Assembly (NCBI GenBank): GCA_044226395.1 | Contig: JBGAHD010000001.1 | Coordinates: 186,001-250,000 of the forward strand | Reading direction: 5' to 3' | DNA: 64,000 nucleotides | From: JBGAHD01 sp044226395 | GTDB taxonomy: Bacteria; Pseudomonadota; Gammaproteobacteria; Xanthomonadales; Ahniellaceae | Shown: piece after piece, positions 1 through 7,067 of the stretch | How the letters are laid out: each line of letters begins with the position of its first letter | Numbering within the stretch: position 1 is the stretch's first letter | Translations under genes and position numbers: made by a program | The notes under the pieces: generated by a model | Told to the model about the DNA's origin: nothing | What the model saw: the letters and a program-made list of their open reading frames with translations, nothing else | The model's database searches: none

Positions 1-1081
1 TGGAATCGGGCAGACCCGAGCGATCGTCGATGCGCTTGGTCCAACCATCCCACAGGCCGAACAGCCCGTAGTAGCGGCTGCCCAGCCAGAGATTGCCCTG
101 ACGATCCTCGAACATGCTCAGCACATAAGGCGTGCGCGCCAGCGCCTCCGCCTCGATGCGCTCGAGCTTGCCGGCGGCGGTGCGTCGAAACAGACGCGCG
201 GCCGTGCTGATCCACAGATTGCCCTGACGATCGCTGTGCAGGGTGACGATGTGGGTGGAGTCGAGATTGGGATTGCCCGGGCCGAAAGGTTCGTTGGCGT
301 CTTGCAAGCCGGCCGGCTCGATCTTGCCATCGCGCAGCCGCAACAAGCCCAGCGATGTGCCCAGCCACAGCACGTCGCCATCGGTGGCGATGTGTTCGAC
401 GCGCGTGCTGGCGTAGCTGCTCGGCAGCGCGATCAGGTGCTTGCCGCGCGCGTTGAACAACTGCACGAAGCCGACGCCGCCGAGCGCGTAGCCATCGCGC
501 GTGCGCGCGATGCTGCGCGCGGAGAAGTTGTCTTCGTCATGACGCACCAGACGACCTTGCTCGTAGCGCATCACGCCTTCGGCGGTGGCCGCGAGCACGG
601 TGCCGTCATCGAGTTCGATCACGCCCGACACGCCAGTCTCGGGCGAGCCTTCGACCGCGACGAAGCGGTCGCCGTCGCGCAGCAGCAAGCCATGGATCGA
701 ACTGAACCACAGGCGGCCACCGCTATCGCAGAAGGCATCGCGGATGTCGGTGCCGAGCAGTCCAAGCTGTCGACGCGAGAAGTTTTCGAAGCGCAGGCCA
801 TCGAAGCGCGCCAGACCCGTGGTCCACGAAATCCACAAATAGCCCTGACGATCTTGCGTGATCGCGTAGACCGAGGCCGTGGGCAAGCCATCGGCCGGCG
901 TCCAGTGCATCAGCGGGTAGTCGGCGAAGGGCTTGTTGGGGTCGAGCGCGCGCGTGGGCGCGACGGCGCCCAGCAGCGTCAGCAGCCCCGCCAGGACCAT
1001 CGCGCCGAGCGCGCGCCAGCCCGATCGCGCGCGTGGCGCGACCTTCGGCGAGCGGCGACCCGACTCGAGCGACGACGACAT
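1..1081 (-). CDS. Beta-propeller sensor protein, N-terminal part (runs off the window)
   Basis: The reading frame is open from an ATG at 1081 to the window edge, so only about 360 N-terminal residues are visible. The protein starts with a short basic segment and a hydrophobic stretch (GAMVLAGLLTLLGAVAPTRA), a likely signal peptide or anchor. It then shows at least five two-component-regulator-propeller repeats of the type G-x-L-W-[IFL]-[GS]-x-x-x-G-L-x-R-x-D-G (for example YLWISWTTGLARFDG and VLWLGTSLGLLRLRDG). In known families such periplasmic propellers precede a membrane segment and a histidine kinase, GGDEF or HTH output domain. The output domain lies outside the window, so the exact class is open. 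Confidence 0.85.
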   Translation of the reverse strand, partial: MSSSLESGRRSPKVAPRARSGWRALGAMVLAGLLTLLGAVAPTRALDPNKPFADYPLMHWTPADGLPTASVYAITQDRQGYLWISWTTGLARFDGLRFENFSRRQLGLLGTDIRDAFCDSGGRLWFSSIHGLLLRDGDRFVAVEGSPETGVSGVIELDDGTVLAATAEGVMRYEQGRLVRHDEDNFSARSIARTRDGYALGGVGFVQLFNARGKHLIALPSSYASTRVEHIATDGDVLWLGTSLGLLRLRDGKIEPAGLQDANEPFGPGNPNLDSTHIVTLHSDRQGNLWISTAARLFRRTAAGKLERIEAEALARTPYVLSMFEDRQGNLWLGSRYYGLFGLWDGWTKRIDDRSGLPDS

Positions 1082-1300
1082 GACCGTTCCATGTGGACCT
1101 TGACCGCGATCGTGCTGCACGGCGCATGCCAGTCGCGGCCACGGCCGATCGCGCCTGAAATCGCGGGCTTGGCGTGAAAAATCGCGGTCGGCGCGGGCAG
1201 GGGGCCGACGCTCAGGGCGCGCGCGGTTGGGCCGTGGCGTTCGCGCGTCAAGAAATCGGCGCGTGGCGCGTTCCCGGGTCGGGACCGAGGCGTCGCCGGT

Positions 1301-1828
1301 TCACAGACCGCCGGGGGATTCGTCGTCGCTGGCGCGCGTCGTCGGCGGCACGGGGGCGACCACGGACTTGGTCGTCGACACGGGGCGCATCGCGCTGATC
1401 ATCAGCTCCAGCGATTGCACGCCCAGGCGCGCCTCGCGCCACAGTTGCACGGCCGCGCCCAACAACACCAGCACGCCGGTCATGGCCAAGGCCGTGGGCA
1501 ATTGCGGCAGATGCAGCGAGGCCATGGCGTCGACCGCGATGGTCAGACTGGTGGCGACGAACATGCCGATGGCGAAGTGCAGTCGCTGGATCGCGCTCAA
1601 GGCCAGATGCGCGCGCTTGCGCATCAGGTTCACGCGATCGTGCATGGTGGCGCTGACCTCGGCCATGTTGGCCACGCTCGCCAGGTGTTCGCGCAATCGA
1701 TCGCTGATGCGCGCGAGGCGGTTGTTGGCATTGGTCAGCAAGGCGCCGGCGGCGGTGAGAAACAACGCCGGCGTGAGCATGGCGGTGAGCAGCGGATACT
1801 GCATCAGGTGCACGGTGTCTGGGTTCAC
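1301..1828 (-). CDS. DUF2721 family membrane protein
   Basis: This 175-residue protein has the DUF2721 layout: an N-terminal hydrophobic segment with LTPALFLTAAGALLTNANNRLARI, a charged helical stretch with arginine-rich sequence, then two further hydrophobic segments (about residues 85-140). Members are small inner-membrane proteins of unknown function. I chose the GTG at 1828 because GGAG lies six bases before it; an ATG at 1804 also fits, and a longer frame to 1897 would run almost up to orn. The C-terminal 35 residues are polar and poorly conserved. It is divergent from orn, with about 80 bp between them. Confidence 0.72.
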   Translation of the reverse strand: MNPDTVHLMQYPLLTAMLTPALFLTAAGALLTNANNRLARISDRLREHLASVANMAEVSATMHDRVNLMRKRAHLALSAIQRLHFAIGMFVATSLTIAVDAMASLHLPQLPTALAMTGVLVLLGAAVQLWREARLGVQSLELMISAMRPVSTTKSVVAPVPPTTRASDDESPGGL

Positions 1829-1908
1829 GCGCGACTCCACGGGTCGGCGTCCAGTGTAGCCGTTGCGCCCGGCTCCGCTAAGATGGCCCTTCGCCAAGGG
1901 AGCCGCAC

Positions 1909-2475
1909 GTGGTCGCTGTCGCCAACGAAGAACATCTGATCTGGATCGACCTGGAAATGACCGGCCTCGATCCGCAAGCCGATTCCATTCTCGAGATCGC
2001 CACCTTGGTCACCAATAAGCAGCTCGAGGTCATCGCCGAGGGGCCCGAGCTCGCGATCCATCATCCGCTGTCGCGGCTGGAGGCAATGGACGATTGGAAC
2101 CGCACGCAACATCGCAAGTCTGGTCTGTGGCAACGCGTGCTCGACAGTCGCGTCGATCTGATCGCGGCCGAAGGTCAGACGATTGAATTCCTGGCCAAGC
2201 ACGTGGTGCCTGGACGCTCGCCGATGTGCGGCAATTCGATCTGTCAGGATCGTCGCTTCCTGGCGCGGCTGATGCCGCGGCTGGAGCGTTTTTTCCACTA
2301 TCGCAATCTGGATGTGTCGACGATCAAGGAACTGTGTCGACGCTGGGCGCCGGATCTGAGCGCGGGCTTCAGCAAGGAAGCGGCGCACACGGCGTTGTCG
2401 GACATTCGTGATTCGGTGGCGGAGCTGCGTTACTACCGCCAGTTCATGGGGCGGCTGGGCGGCAACGCGTCCTGA
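1909..2475 (+). CDS. orn: Oligoribonuclease
   Basis: This 188-residue protein is Orn, the DEDDh 3'-5' exoribonuclease that degrades two- to five-nucleotide RNAs (and pGpG from c-di-GMP turnover) to mononucleotides. The ExoI motif WIDLEMTGLDP starts near residue 12, the ExoII region and the final H-x4-D (HTALSDIRDS) are intact, so all catalytic acidic residues and the histidine are present. Length matches the family (about 180). It begins with GTG; AAGGGAG sits 8 nt upstream, and no ATG lies before the conserved motif. Single gene, divergent from the DUF2721 gene. Confidence 0.97.
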   Translation: MVAVANEEHLIWIDLEMTGLDPQADSILEIATLVTNKQLEVIAEGPELAIHHPLSRLEAMDDWNRTQHRKSGLWQRVLDSRVDLIAAEGQTIEFLAKHVVPGRSPMCGNSICQDRRFLARLMPRLERFFHYRNLDVSTIKELCRRWAPDLSAGFSKEAAHTALSDIRDSVAELRYYRQFMGRLGGNAS

Positions 2476-2506
2476 GCGCGCGGCGAACGCGCGGTCGATG
2501 GGACGA

Positions 2507-2525
2507 GGCCGCGCGAGGCGCGGCC
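2507..2525. other. GC-rich hairpin after orn
   Basis: A perfect inverted repeat, GGCCGCGC-GAG-GCGCGGCC, lies between the convergent orn and patatin genes. The 8-bp stem and 3-nt loop could slow RNA polymerase, but no T-run follows, so it is not a canonical intrinsic terminator. Confidence 0.4.
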
Positions 2526-2613
2526 GGGCGTTCAGATCTTGAGCGTGACGAACATGGCGTGATTCCCGATCGTTGGGCGCTAGAGCATCGATGAAATCAG
2601 TGTAGCACGGGGT

Positions 2614-4227
2614 TCAGGGGCGTCGAATGATGTCAACGCCCCAGCCTTGCTCGCGGATGGCTTCGACCGGCACGTCGGCGCCGACCCAGCCGATCGCGGT
2701 CAGACCGTCGCGATTGGCCGGCAGTTCAGCCGCTTGCATGCGTCGACCCAGGGGCTGGACCTCGCGCTGGACCAGGTGCGTGCTCGCCGCCACTTCCACC
2801 GGCACGTGCAAGACCAGCTCCATGCGCCCGATCCGACCCTGGCCGCGGGCTGGAGCAAAGATGAGGTCATCGCGGCCGTTTTCCACCAGGGCGCGCATGA
2901 AGCCCTGCACCGACTCGTGATAACTCATGCGAAACGGCCCGGCGCCGACTTCGAGCGGGCGCGCGGGATGGACCAGGATCTGACGCGAGCCGTCGGGCTC
3001 GTCGTCGAAGCGCGCGGGCATGAGGATGGTCTCGATCGGCTGATCCTGCGCGTCGCGCAGATCGATGTCGGGCACCGAGCGCAGGAACTCCGGATCGCGC
3101 GTGTTCGACAGCAAGGTCAGGCACAAGGCGCGGATCGGTTGATCGATGGCGCGAAAGCGCAGCGCCACGCGCACGCGATCGGGTTCTTGCGCCTGCGGAT
3201 CGGTGGTGCGGCGCAGGCAATTGACCTCGACCCCGAAGTGACAGTGCAGGAACTCGATCGGAATCTTGCGCTCGACCGCGTTGTACACGTGCGCGGCCTG
3301 TTCCATCACGAACACGGCGCTGGCGTTTTGATCGCGCCAGTAGTTGACCGGCACCGCGCGACGCGGACGCTCGACCTGGGCGAGATAGCTTTCCAGCCAG
3401 CGCTCGGCTTGCGTCTTCACGCGTCGATACTCTTCGTCGAGGCCGCGTTCGAGCGCGTCGGAGAAGGAGAAGGTCGACATCTGCGTGTCGATCTCGAACA
3501 AGGCCTCGGGCGGCAGCAGGGCGCGCGCTTGATCCTCGGACGCGGCCAGGGCGACGTCGATCACCGCGCCGAGAAAATCCTTGAGGTTGCGCGGCGTCGG
3601 CAGCTTGCGTCGCTTGAACGACACGGCGATGCGCTTGATCTCGTTGTCCTGCGCCAGCATCGGCGTGGGCAGATTGTTGGCCAGGCCGCCGTCGACGATG
3701 CATTCCGAGCCGTCCTCGCGCGGCCACAGGCGCAGATACAGCGGGATCGCGCAGGAATCGAGAATGGCCTCGACCACGTGCGTGTTGTCGGCCACCGTGT
3801 CGCTCAGGCGCGTGGACAGATTGCTGCGCGCGATCTTGAGTTCGATGCCGGTGCGCGCGCGCACGCTGTCGATGGTGTCGAGCTGACGCTCGGTCACGAA
3901 CTGACGCTCGAGCCAGCGACGTAGCCCCAGCGGATTGCCGATCGGTTGATGGCGCCACAGCCGCGTCAGCGCCACGCGCCAGCCCGGCCAGTCGAGCAGG
4001 CGCGCGATGTGGCGGCCTTCGCCCTCGCGCAGTCGGCGCACTTCGGCGGCGATGTCCACGCGCGCGGCGAGCATGGCCGCGACGATCGAACCGGCCGAGG
4101 TGCCGGCCGTGCGCGCCAGTTGAATGCGGCCGGCGGCCTGCATCTCCTGCAAGGTTTCGCCCACGGCGAGCAGCCCGGACAACTTGGCGCCGCCGCCCTG
4201 GAAGGCGACCTGGATCGGGGTCGGCAT
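2614..4227 (-). CDS. Patatin-like phospholipase
   Basis: The 537-residue protein carries the patatin fold signature: oxyanion loop QGGGAKLSG (residues 10-18), nucleophile elbow G-T-S-A-G with Ser44, and the catalytic Asp179 in DGGLANN. These form the Ser-Asp dyad used for acyl hydrolysis of lipids. The catalytic part ends near residue 260; the remaining 280 residues match no domain I recognise, which is longer than typical RssA-type patatins. No signal peptide is visible, so it is probably cytoplasmic. The ATG at 4227 is preceded by AGGAGG at ideal spacing, and was preferred over an in-frame GTG two codons earlier. It is divergent from lexA; the LexA box lies about 110 bp from its start codon. 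Confidence 0.9.
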   Translation of the reverse strand: MPTPIQVAFQGGGAKLSGLLAVGETLQEMQAAGRIQLARTAGTSAGSIVAAMLAARVDIAAEVRRLREGEGRHIARLLDWPGWRVALTRLWRHQPIGNPLGLRRWLERQFVTERQLDTIDSVRARTGIELKIARSNLSTRLSDTVADNTHVVEAILDSCAIPLYLRLWPREDGSECIVDGGLANNLPTPMLAQDNEIKRIAVSFKRRKLPTPRNLKDFLGAVIDVALAASEDQARALLPPEALFEIDTQMSTFSFSDALERGLDEEYRRVKTQAERWLESYLAQVERPRRAVPVNYWRDQNASAVFVMEQAAHVYNAVERKIPIEFLHCHFGVEVNCLRRTTDPQAQEPDRVRVALRFRAIDQPIRALCLTLLSNTRDPEFLRSVPDIDLRDAQDQPIETILMPARFDDEPDGSRQILVHPARPLEVGAGPFRMSYHESVQGFMRALVENGRDDLIFAPARGQGRIGRMELVLHVPVEVAASTHLVQREVQPLGRRMQAAELPANRDGLTAIGWVGADVPVEAIREQGWGVDIIRRP

Positions 4228-4314
4228 GCACACACCTCCTGGTTGTGTCGTGCGTGTTGTGTGGTGCGATGGTATCGATGCGCGAGCGTGTCGCGGGAAT
4301 TGACGTTTTACCGA

Positions 4315-4343
4315 TTGTCTCGCGTCGCGAATGGCTGTATGAA
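4315..4343 (+). promoter_or_regulatory. Probable lexA promoter
   Basis: TTGTCT (4315-4320), a 17-bp spacer and TATGAA (4338-4343) form a sigma-70-like promoter. Transcription would start around 4350-4352, which is at the lexA ATG itself, so the mRNA would be leaderless or nearly so. The -10 element lies inside the LexA box. Confidence 0.55.
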
Positions 4344-4350
4344 TATACAG
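4335..4350. promoter_or_regulatory. LexA (SOS) box
   Basis: CTGT-ATGAATAT-ACAG is a perfect match to the gammaproteobacterial SOS operator CTGT-N8-ACAG. It ends one base before the lexA start codon and overlaps the predicted -10 element, so bound LexA would block promoter opening. It should control the whole lexA-imuA-imuB-dnaE2 unit. Confidence 0.93.
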
Positions 4351-4351
4351 T

Positions 4352-4981
4352 ATGCGGCAGGGGCACGAACTTACCGAACGCCAGCGTCAGGTGCTGACGC
4401 TGATTGAAGACGCCATCGCGCGACGCGGGGCGCCGCCCACGCGCGCCGAAATCGCGGCGGCGCTGGGTTTCCGCTCGGCCAACGCGGCCGAGGAACATCT
4501 GCGCGCGCTCGAGCGCAAGGGCATGATCGGCATCGATGGCTCGCATCGCGGCCTGCGGGTGTTGCGGCCCTCGGCGCGCGCCGACGACGAGCGCGCGCGG
4601 CTGCCCTTGATCGGTCGCGTCGCCGCCGGCGAGCCGATCCTGGCCGAGGCGCGCGTCGAGCGGCGCGTGGCGATCGATCCCGCGCTGTTTCGTCCGGCGC
4701 CGGATTTTTTGTTGCGCGTGCAGGGCGCGAGCATGCGCGATGCCGGCATTCTCGATGGCGACTGGGTCGCGGTGCGCGCCACGCGCGAGGCGCGTCACGG
4801 GCAGATCGTGGTCGCGCGCCTGGGCGAGGAAGCCACGGTCAAGCACCTCGAGCGCCGCGGCGAGCGCGTGCGTCTGTTGCCGGCCAATCCCGAGTTCTCG
4901 CCAATCGCGATCGAGGGCGAGGACCTGGTCATCGAAGGCGTGGTGGTCGGCGTGATCCGACGCCTGGAGTCGGCGCGATGA
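4352..4981 (+). CDS. lexA: LexA repressor of the mutagenesis cassette
   Basis: This 209-residue protein is a LexA-type SOS repressor. The N-terminal winged helix (residues 1-70) retains the DNA-reading motif PPTRAEIAAALGFRS-NAAEEHL. The cleavage site is Ala92-Gly93, and the Ser127/Lys164 dyad of the self-cleaving peptidase domain is present (GASM and TVKHL), each shifted by eight residues from E. coli LexA. It represses its own cassette and is inactivated by RecA-stimulated autocleavage. The ATG is the first start codon after an in-frame stop and lies one base after the operator, with no Shine-Dalgarno. Its stop codon overlaps the imuA ATG. A second, global lexA elsewhere in the genome is possible. 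Confidence 0.95.
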   Translation: MRQGHELTERQRQVLTLIEDAIARRGAPPTRAEIAAALGFRSANAAEEHLRALERKGMIGIDGSHRGLRVLRPSARADDERARLPLIGRVAAGEPILAEARVERRVAIDPALFRPAPDFLLRVQGASMRDAGILDGDWVAVRATREARHGQIVVARLGEEATVKHLERRGERVRLLPANPEFSPIAIEGEDLVIEGVVVGVIRRLESAR

Positions 4982-5646
4982 GCGTGGCGATCGATCGCAT
5001 GCTCAGCGAGCGGCCCGATCTGTGGCGCGCCAATCGCGCGCAGGCGCGCGTCGGCGGCGGCGTGCCCAGCGGTCTCGTCGAGTTCGACGCCTTGCTGCCC
5101 GACGGCGGCTGGCCGATCGGCGCCTTGTGCGAATTTTTGAGCGATCTGCGCGGCATCGGTGAAGTGAGTCTGGTGTTGCCGGCCTTGGCGCGACTGAGTC
5201 AGGAGGATCGCCATATCGCCTGGGTCGCGGCGCCGCTCGACATCTACGCGCCGGCGCTCGCCGCCGCGGGCGTCGATCTCAAGCGCTGCATGCGCGTGGC
5301 GCGCGGCGATGGCGACGGCGCCTTGTGGGCGGCCGAGCAATTGCTGCGCAGTGGCGCTTGCGCGGCGGTGCTGCTGTGGTCCGATTGCGGCGACACCCAA
5401 GTGTTGCGACGCCTGCAACTGGCGGCCGAGACCGGGCAGAGCCTGTGCTTTTTGTATCGACCCCTGGCCGCGCAACGGCAATCCTCGCCGGCCGCGTTGC
5501 GGCTGCGCGCCAGCGACGGTCATGCCTTCGAAATCCTCAAGTGCCGCGGCAGCCAATGGCAGCATGGTCGCGGCCGCAGCTTTCCGATTCGTCATGTTGT
5601 GGCTGGCCCTGCACTTTCCGCGGTTGTCGCTCGATCTGCTCGGTGA
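4978..5646 (+). CDS. imuA: ImuA, translesion synthesis accessory protein
   Basis: The 222-residue protein is ImuA (SulA/RecA-like), a partner of ImuB and DnaE2 in damage-induced mutagenesis. The family hallmarks are visible: an N-terminal LWRANR segment, PSGLVEFDALLPDGGWPIGALCE near residue 30, and a RecA-like core with AVLLWSD. The Walker A motif of RecA is not kept, as is usual for ImuA. It starts in an ATGA overlap with lexA, which implies translational coupling, and its last 53 bases overlap imuB. The C-terminal tail after residue 185 is arginine-rich. Confidence 0.9.
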   Translation: MSVAIDRMLSERPDLWRANRAQARVGGGVPSGLVEFDALLPDGGWPIGALCEFLSDLRGIGEVSLVLPALARLSQEDRHIAWVAAPLDIYAPALAAAGVDLKRCMRVARGDGDGALWAAEQLLRSGACAAVLLWSDCGDTQVLRRLQLAAETGQSLCFLYRPLAAQRQSSPAALRLRASDGHAFEILKCRGSQWQHGRGRSFPIRHVVAGPALSAVVARSAR

Positions 5647-7021
5647 CGCCAGCATCGCGCCGCTGGCCATCGTGCAGACGCAGGGCCAGACCCAGCGCGT
5701 GGTCGCGTGCAACGAGAGCGCGGCCGACGCCGGCGTGCGTCCCGGGCAAAAACTCGCCTCGGCCTTGGCCTTGTGCGGCGGCCTGCGCGTGTCGCCGCGC
5801 GCCGAGCGCGACGAACGCGCCGCGCTCGATCGCCTGGCCACGTGGGCGCTGCGTTTCACTTCGCAAGTCGGCCTGCGACCACCGTGCACCTTGATGCTGG
5901 AGATCGCCGCCAGTCGTCGTCTGTTCGGCGGCGTGGTGCCGTTGTGTCAGCGCGCGCTGCGGGAGCTGGCGGAGCTCGGCTATGACGCGCTCGCCGCCGC
6001 GGCGCCCACGCCCGCGGCCGCGCGCCTGCTGGCGTGGACGCGCGAGCGGCGCATCGTGCATCGCCTCGCCGCGCTCGCCAACAGCGTGAGCACCTTGCCC
6101 TTGACCCATGCCGAATTGAGCGAGGACGTGATCGCCGACCTCACCGGCATCGGCGTGCGTCACTTCGGTGAACTCGAACGCTTGCCGCGCGCGGAACTGG
6201 CGCGCCGTTTCGGCGCGGCGCTGGTGAGTTATCTCGATCGCGTGCATGGCCGACAGCCCGAGCCGATCTCGCCATTCCAGGCGCCCGAGCGTTTCGGCGC
6301 GCGCGTGGAGTTGTCGTATCTGGTCGAGCGCGTCGAGGGTTTGCAATTCACCTTGCGTCGCCTGATTCGCGAACTGGTGGCGTGGCTGGTGGTGCGGCAA
6401 TGGGCCTTGATGCGCGCCGAGATCGTGCTCGAGCACGAGGACGCGCCGGCCTCGCGCGTGGATCTGGGCCTGAGCGCGCCCTCGGGCGACGCCGAGCAGA
6501 TCTTCAAGCTCGCGCAAACCTTGCTCGATCGTCTCGATCTGCCCGGACCGGTGCGCCGGCTCGGCGTCAACGCGCTCGAATGCGTGCCGCTGGCCGGCGA
6601 CAACCACGATCTGTTCGCGCGGCAATCGCGCGAGGACATCGCGCGCGTGGTCGAACGCCTGCGCGCGCGCCTGGGTCATGATGCGGTGAGCATGCCGGCG
6701 CTGCGCGACGATCATCGTCCCGAGCTGGCCAGTCGCCGCGCCGATCTGGTCAGCGGCTCGCGCGAATTGCCGCGCGCGGTCGTCGCCGCGCCGCGGCCCT
6801 TGATGTTGCTCGAGCCACCGCAACCGCTGATGCAATGGCTGAGCCGACATGCCGAGCCCGTGCGCATGGAAGGGCCCGAGCGCATCGAGAACGGCTGGTG
6901 GGACGGCGAAGCCTGCGCGCGTGATTATTTTCGGATGGTGCTGCGCGATGGTCGGCATCTGTGGGTGTATCGGCAGCGCTCGGCGCCGCGCGCGTGGTTC
7001 GTGCAAGGTCTCTTCGCCTGA
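5594..7021 (+). CDS. imuB: ImuB, Y-family polymerase-like protein
   Basis: The 475-residue protein is ImuB, a Y-family (UmuC/DinB-fold) protein that acts as a hub linking DnaE2, ImuA and the beta clamp, rather than as an active polymerase. It opens with the family start MLWLALHFPRLSLD, where the first catalytic aspartate of true Y-family enzymes is absent, and the second acidic site is degenerate (LMLEIAASRRLFGG). Helix-hairpin-helix and little-finger regions follow (residues 160-330), with a conserved C-terminal region ending in WFVQGLFA. I chose ATG 5594 within the end of imuA; an ATG ten codons earlier at 5564 is an alternative. Confidence 0.92.
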   Translation: MLWLALHFPRLSLDLLGDASIAPLAIVQTQGQTQRVVACNESAADAGVRPGQKLASALALCGGLRVSPRAERDERAALDRLATWALRFTSQVGLRPPCTLMLEIAASRRLFGGVVPLCQRALRELAELGYDALAAAAPTPAAARLLAWTRERRIVHRLAALANSVSTLPLTHAELSEDVIADLTGIGVRHFGELERLPRAELARRFGAALVSYLDRVHGRQPEPISPFQAPERFGARVELSYLVERVEGLQFTLRRLIRELVAWLVVRQWALMRAEIVLEHEDAPASRVDLGLSAPSGDAEQIFKLAQTLLDRLDLPGPVRRLGVNALECVPLAGDNHDLFARQSREDIARVVERLRARLGHDAVSMPALRDDHRPELASRRADLVSGSRELPRAVVAAPRPLMLLEPPQPLMQWLSRHAEPVRMEGPERIENGWWDGEACARDYFRMVLRDGRHLWVYRQRSAPRAWFVQGLFA

Positions 7022-7067
7022 GACCGTCATGGCCAGACTGGCGGCCTGACCCGCCGGAAGCCCCGAC

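Noticed and set aside
236..1177. A 313-codon plus-strand frame at the left end
   Set aside because: It is antisense to the propeller-repeat protein, whose repeats are clear on the minus strand.
2526..2600. A 7-codon minus-strand frame (MFVTLKI) in the orn-patatin gap
   Set aside because: Too short, without ribosome site or repeat in the window; nothing supports translation.
4227..4351. TTGACG at 4300-4305 as the lexA -35 element
   Set aside because: No -10-like hexamer lies 16-18 bp downstream; TTGTCT at 4315 pairs better with TATGAA inside the operator.
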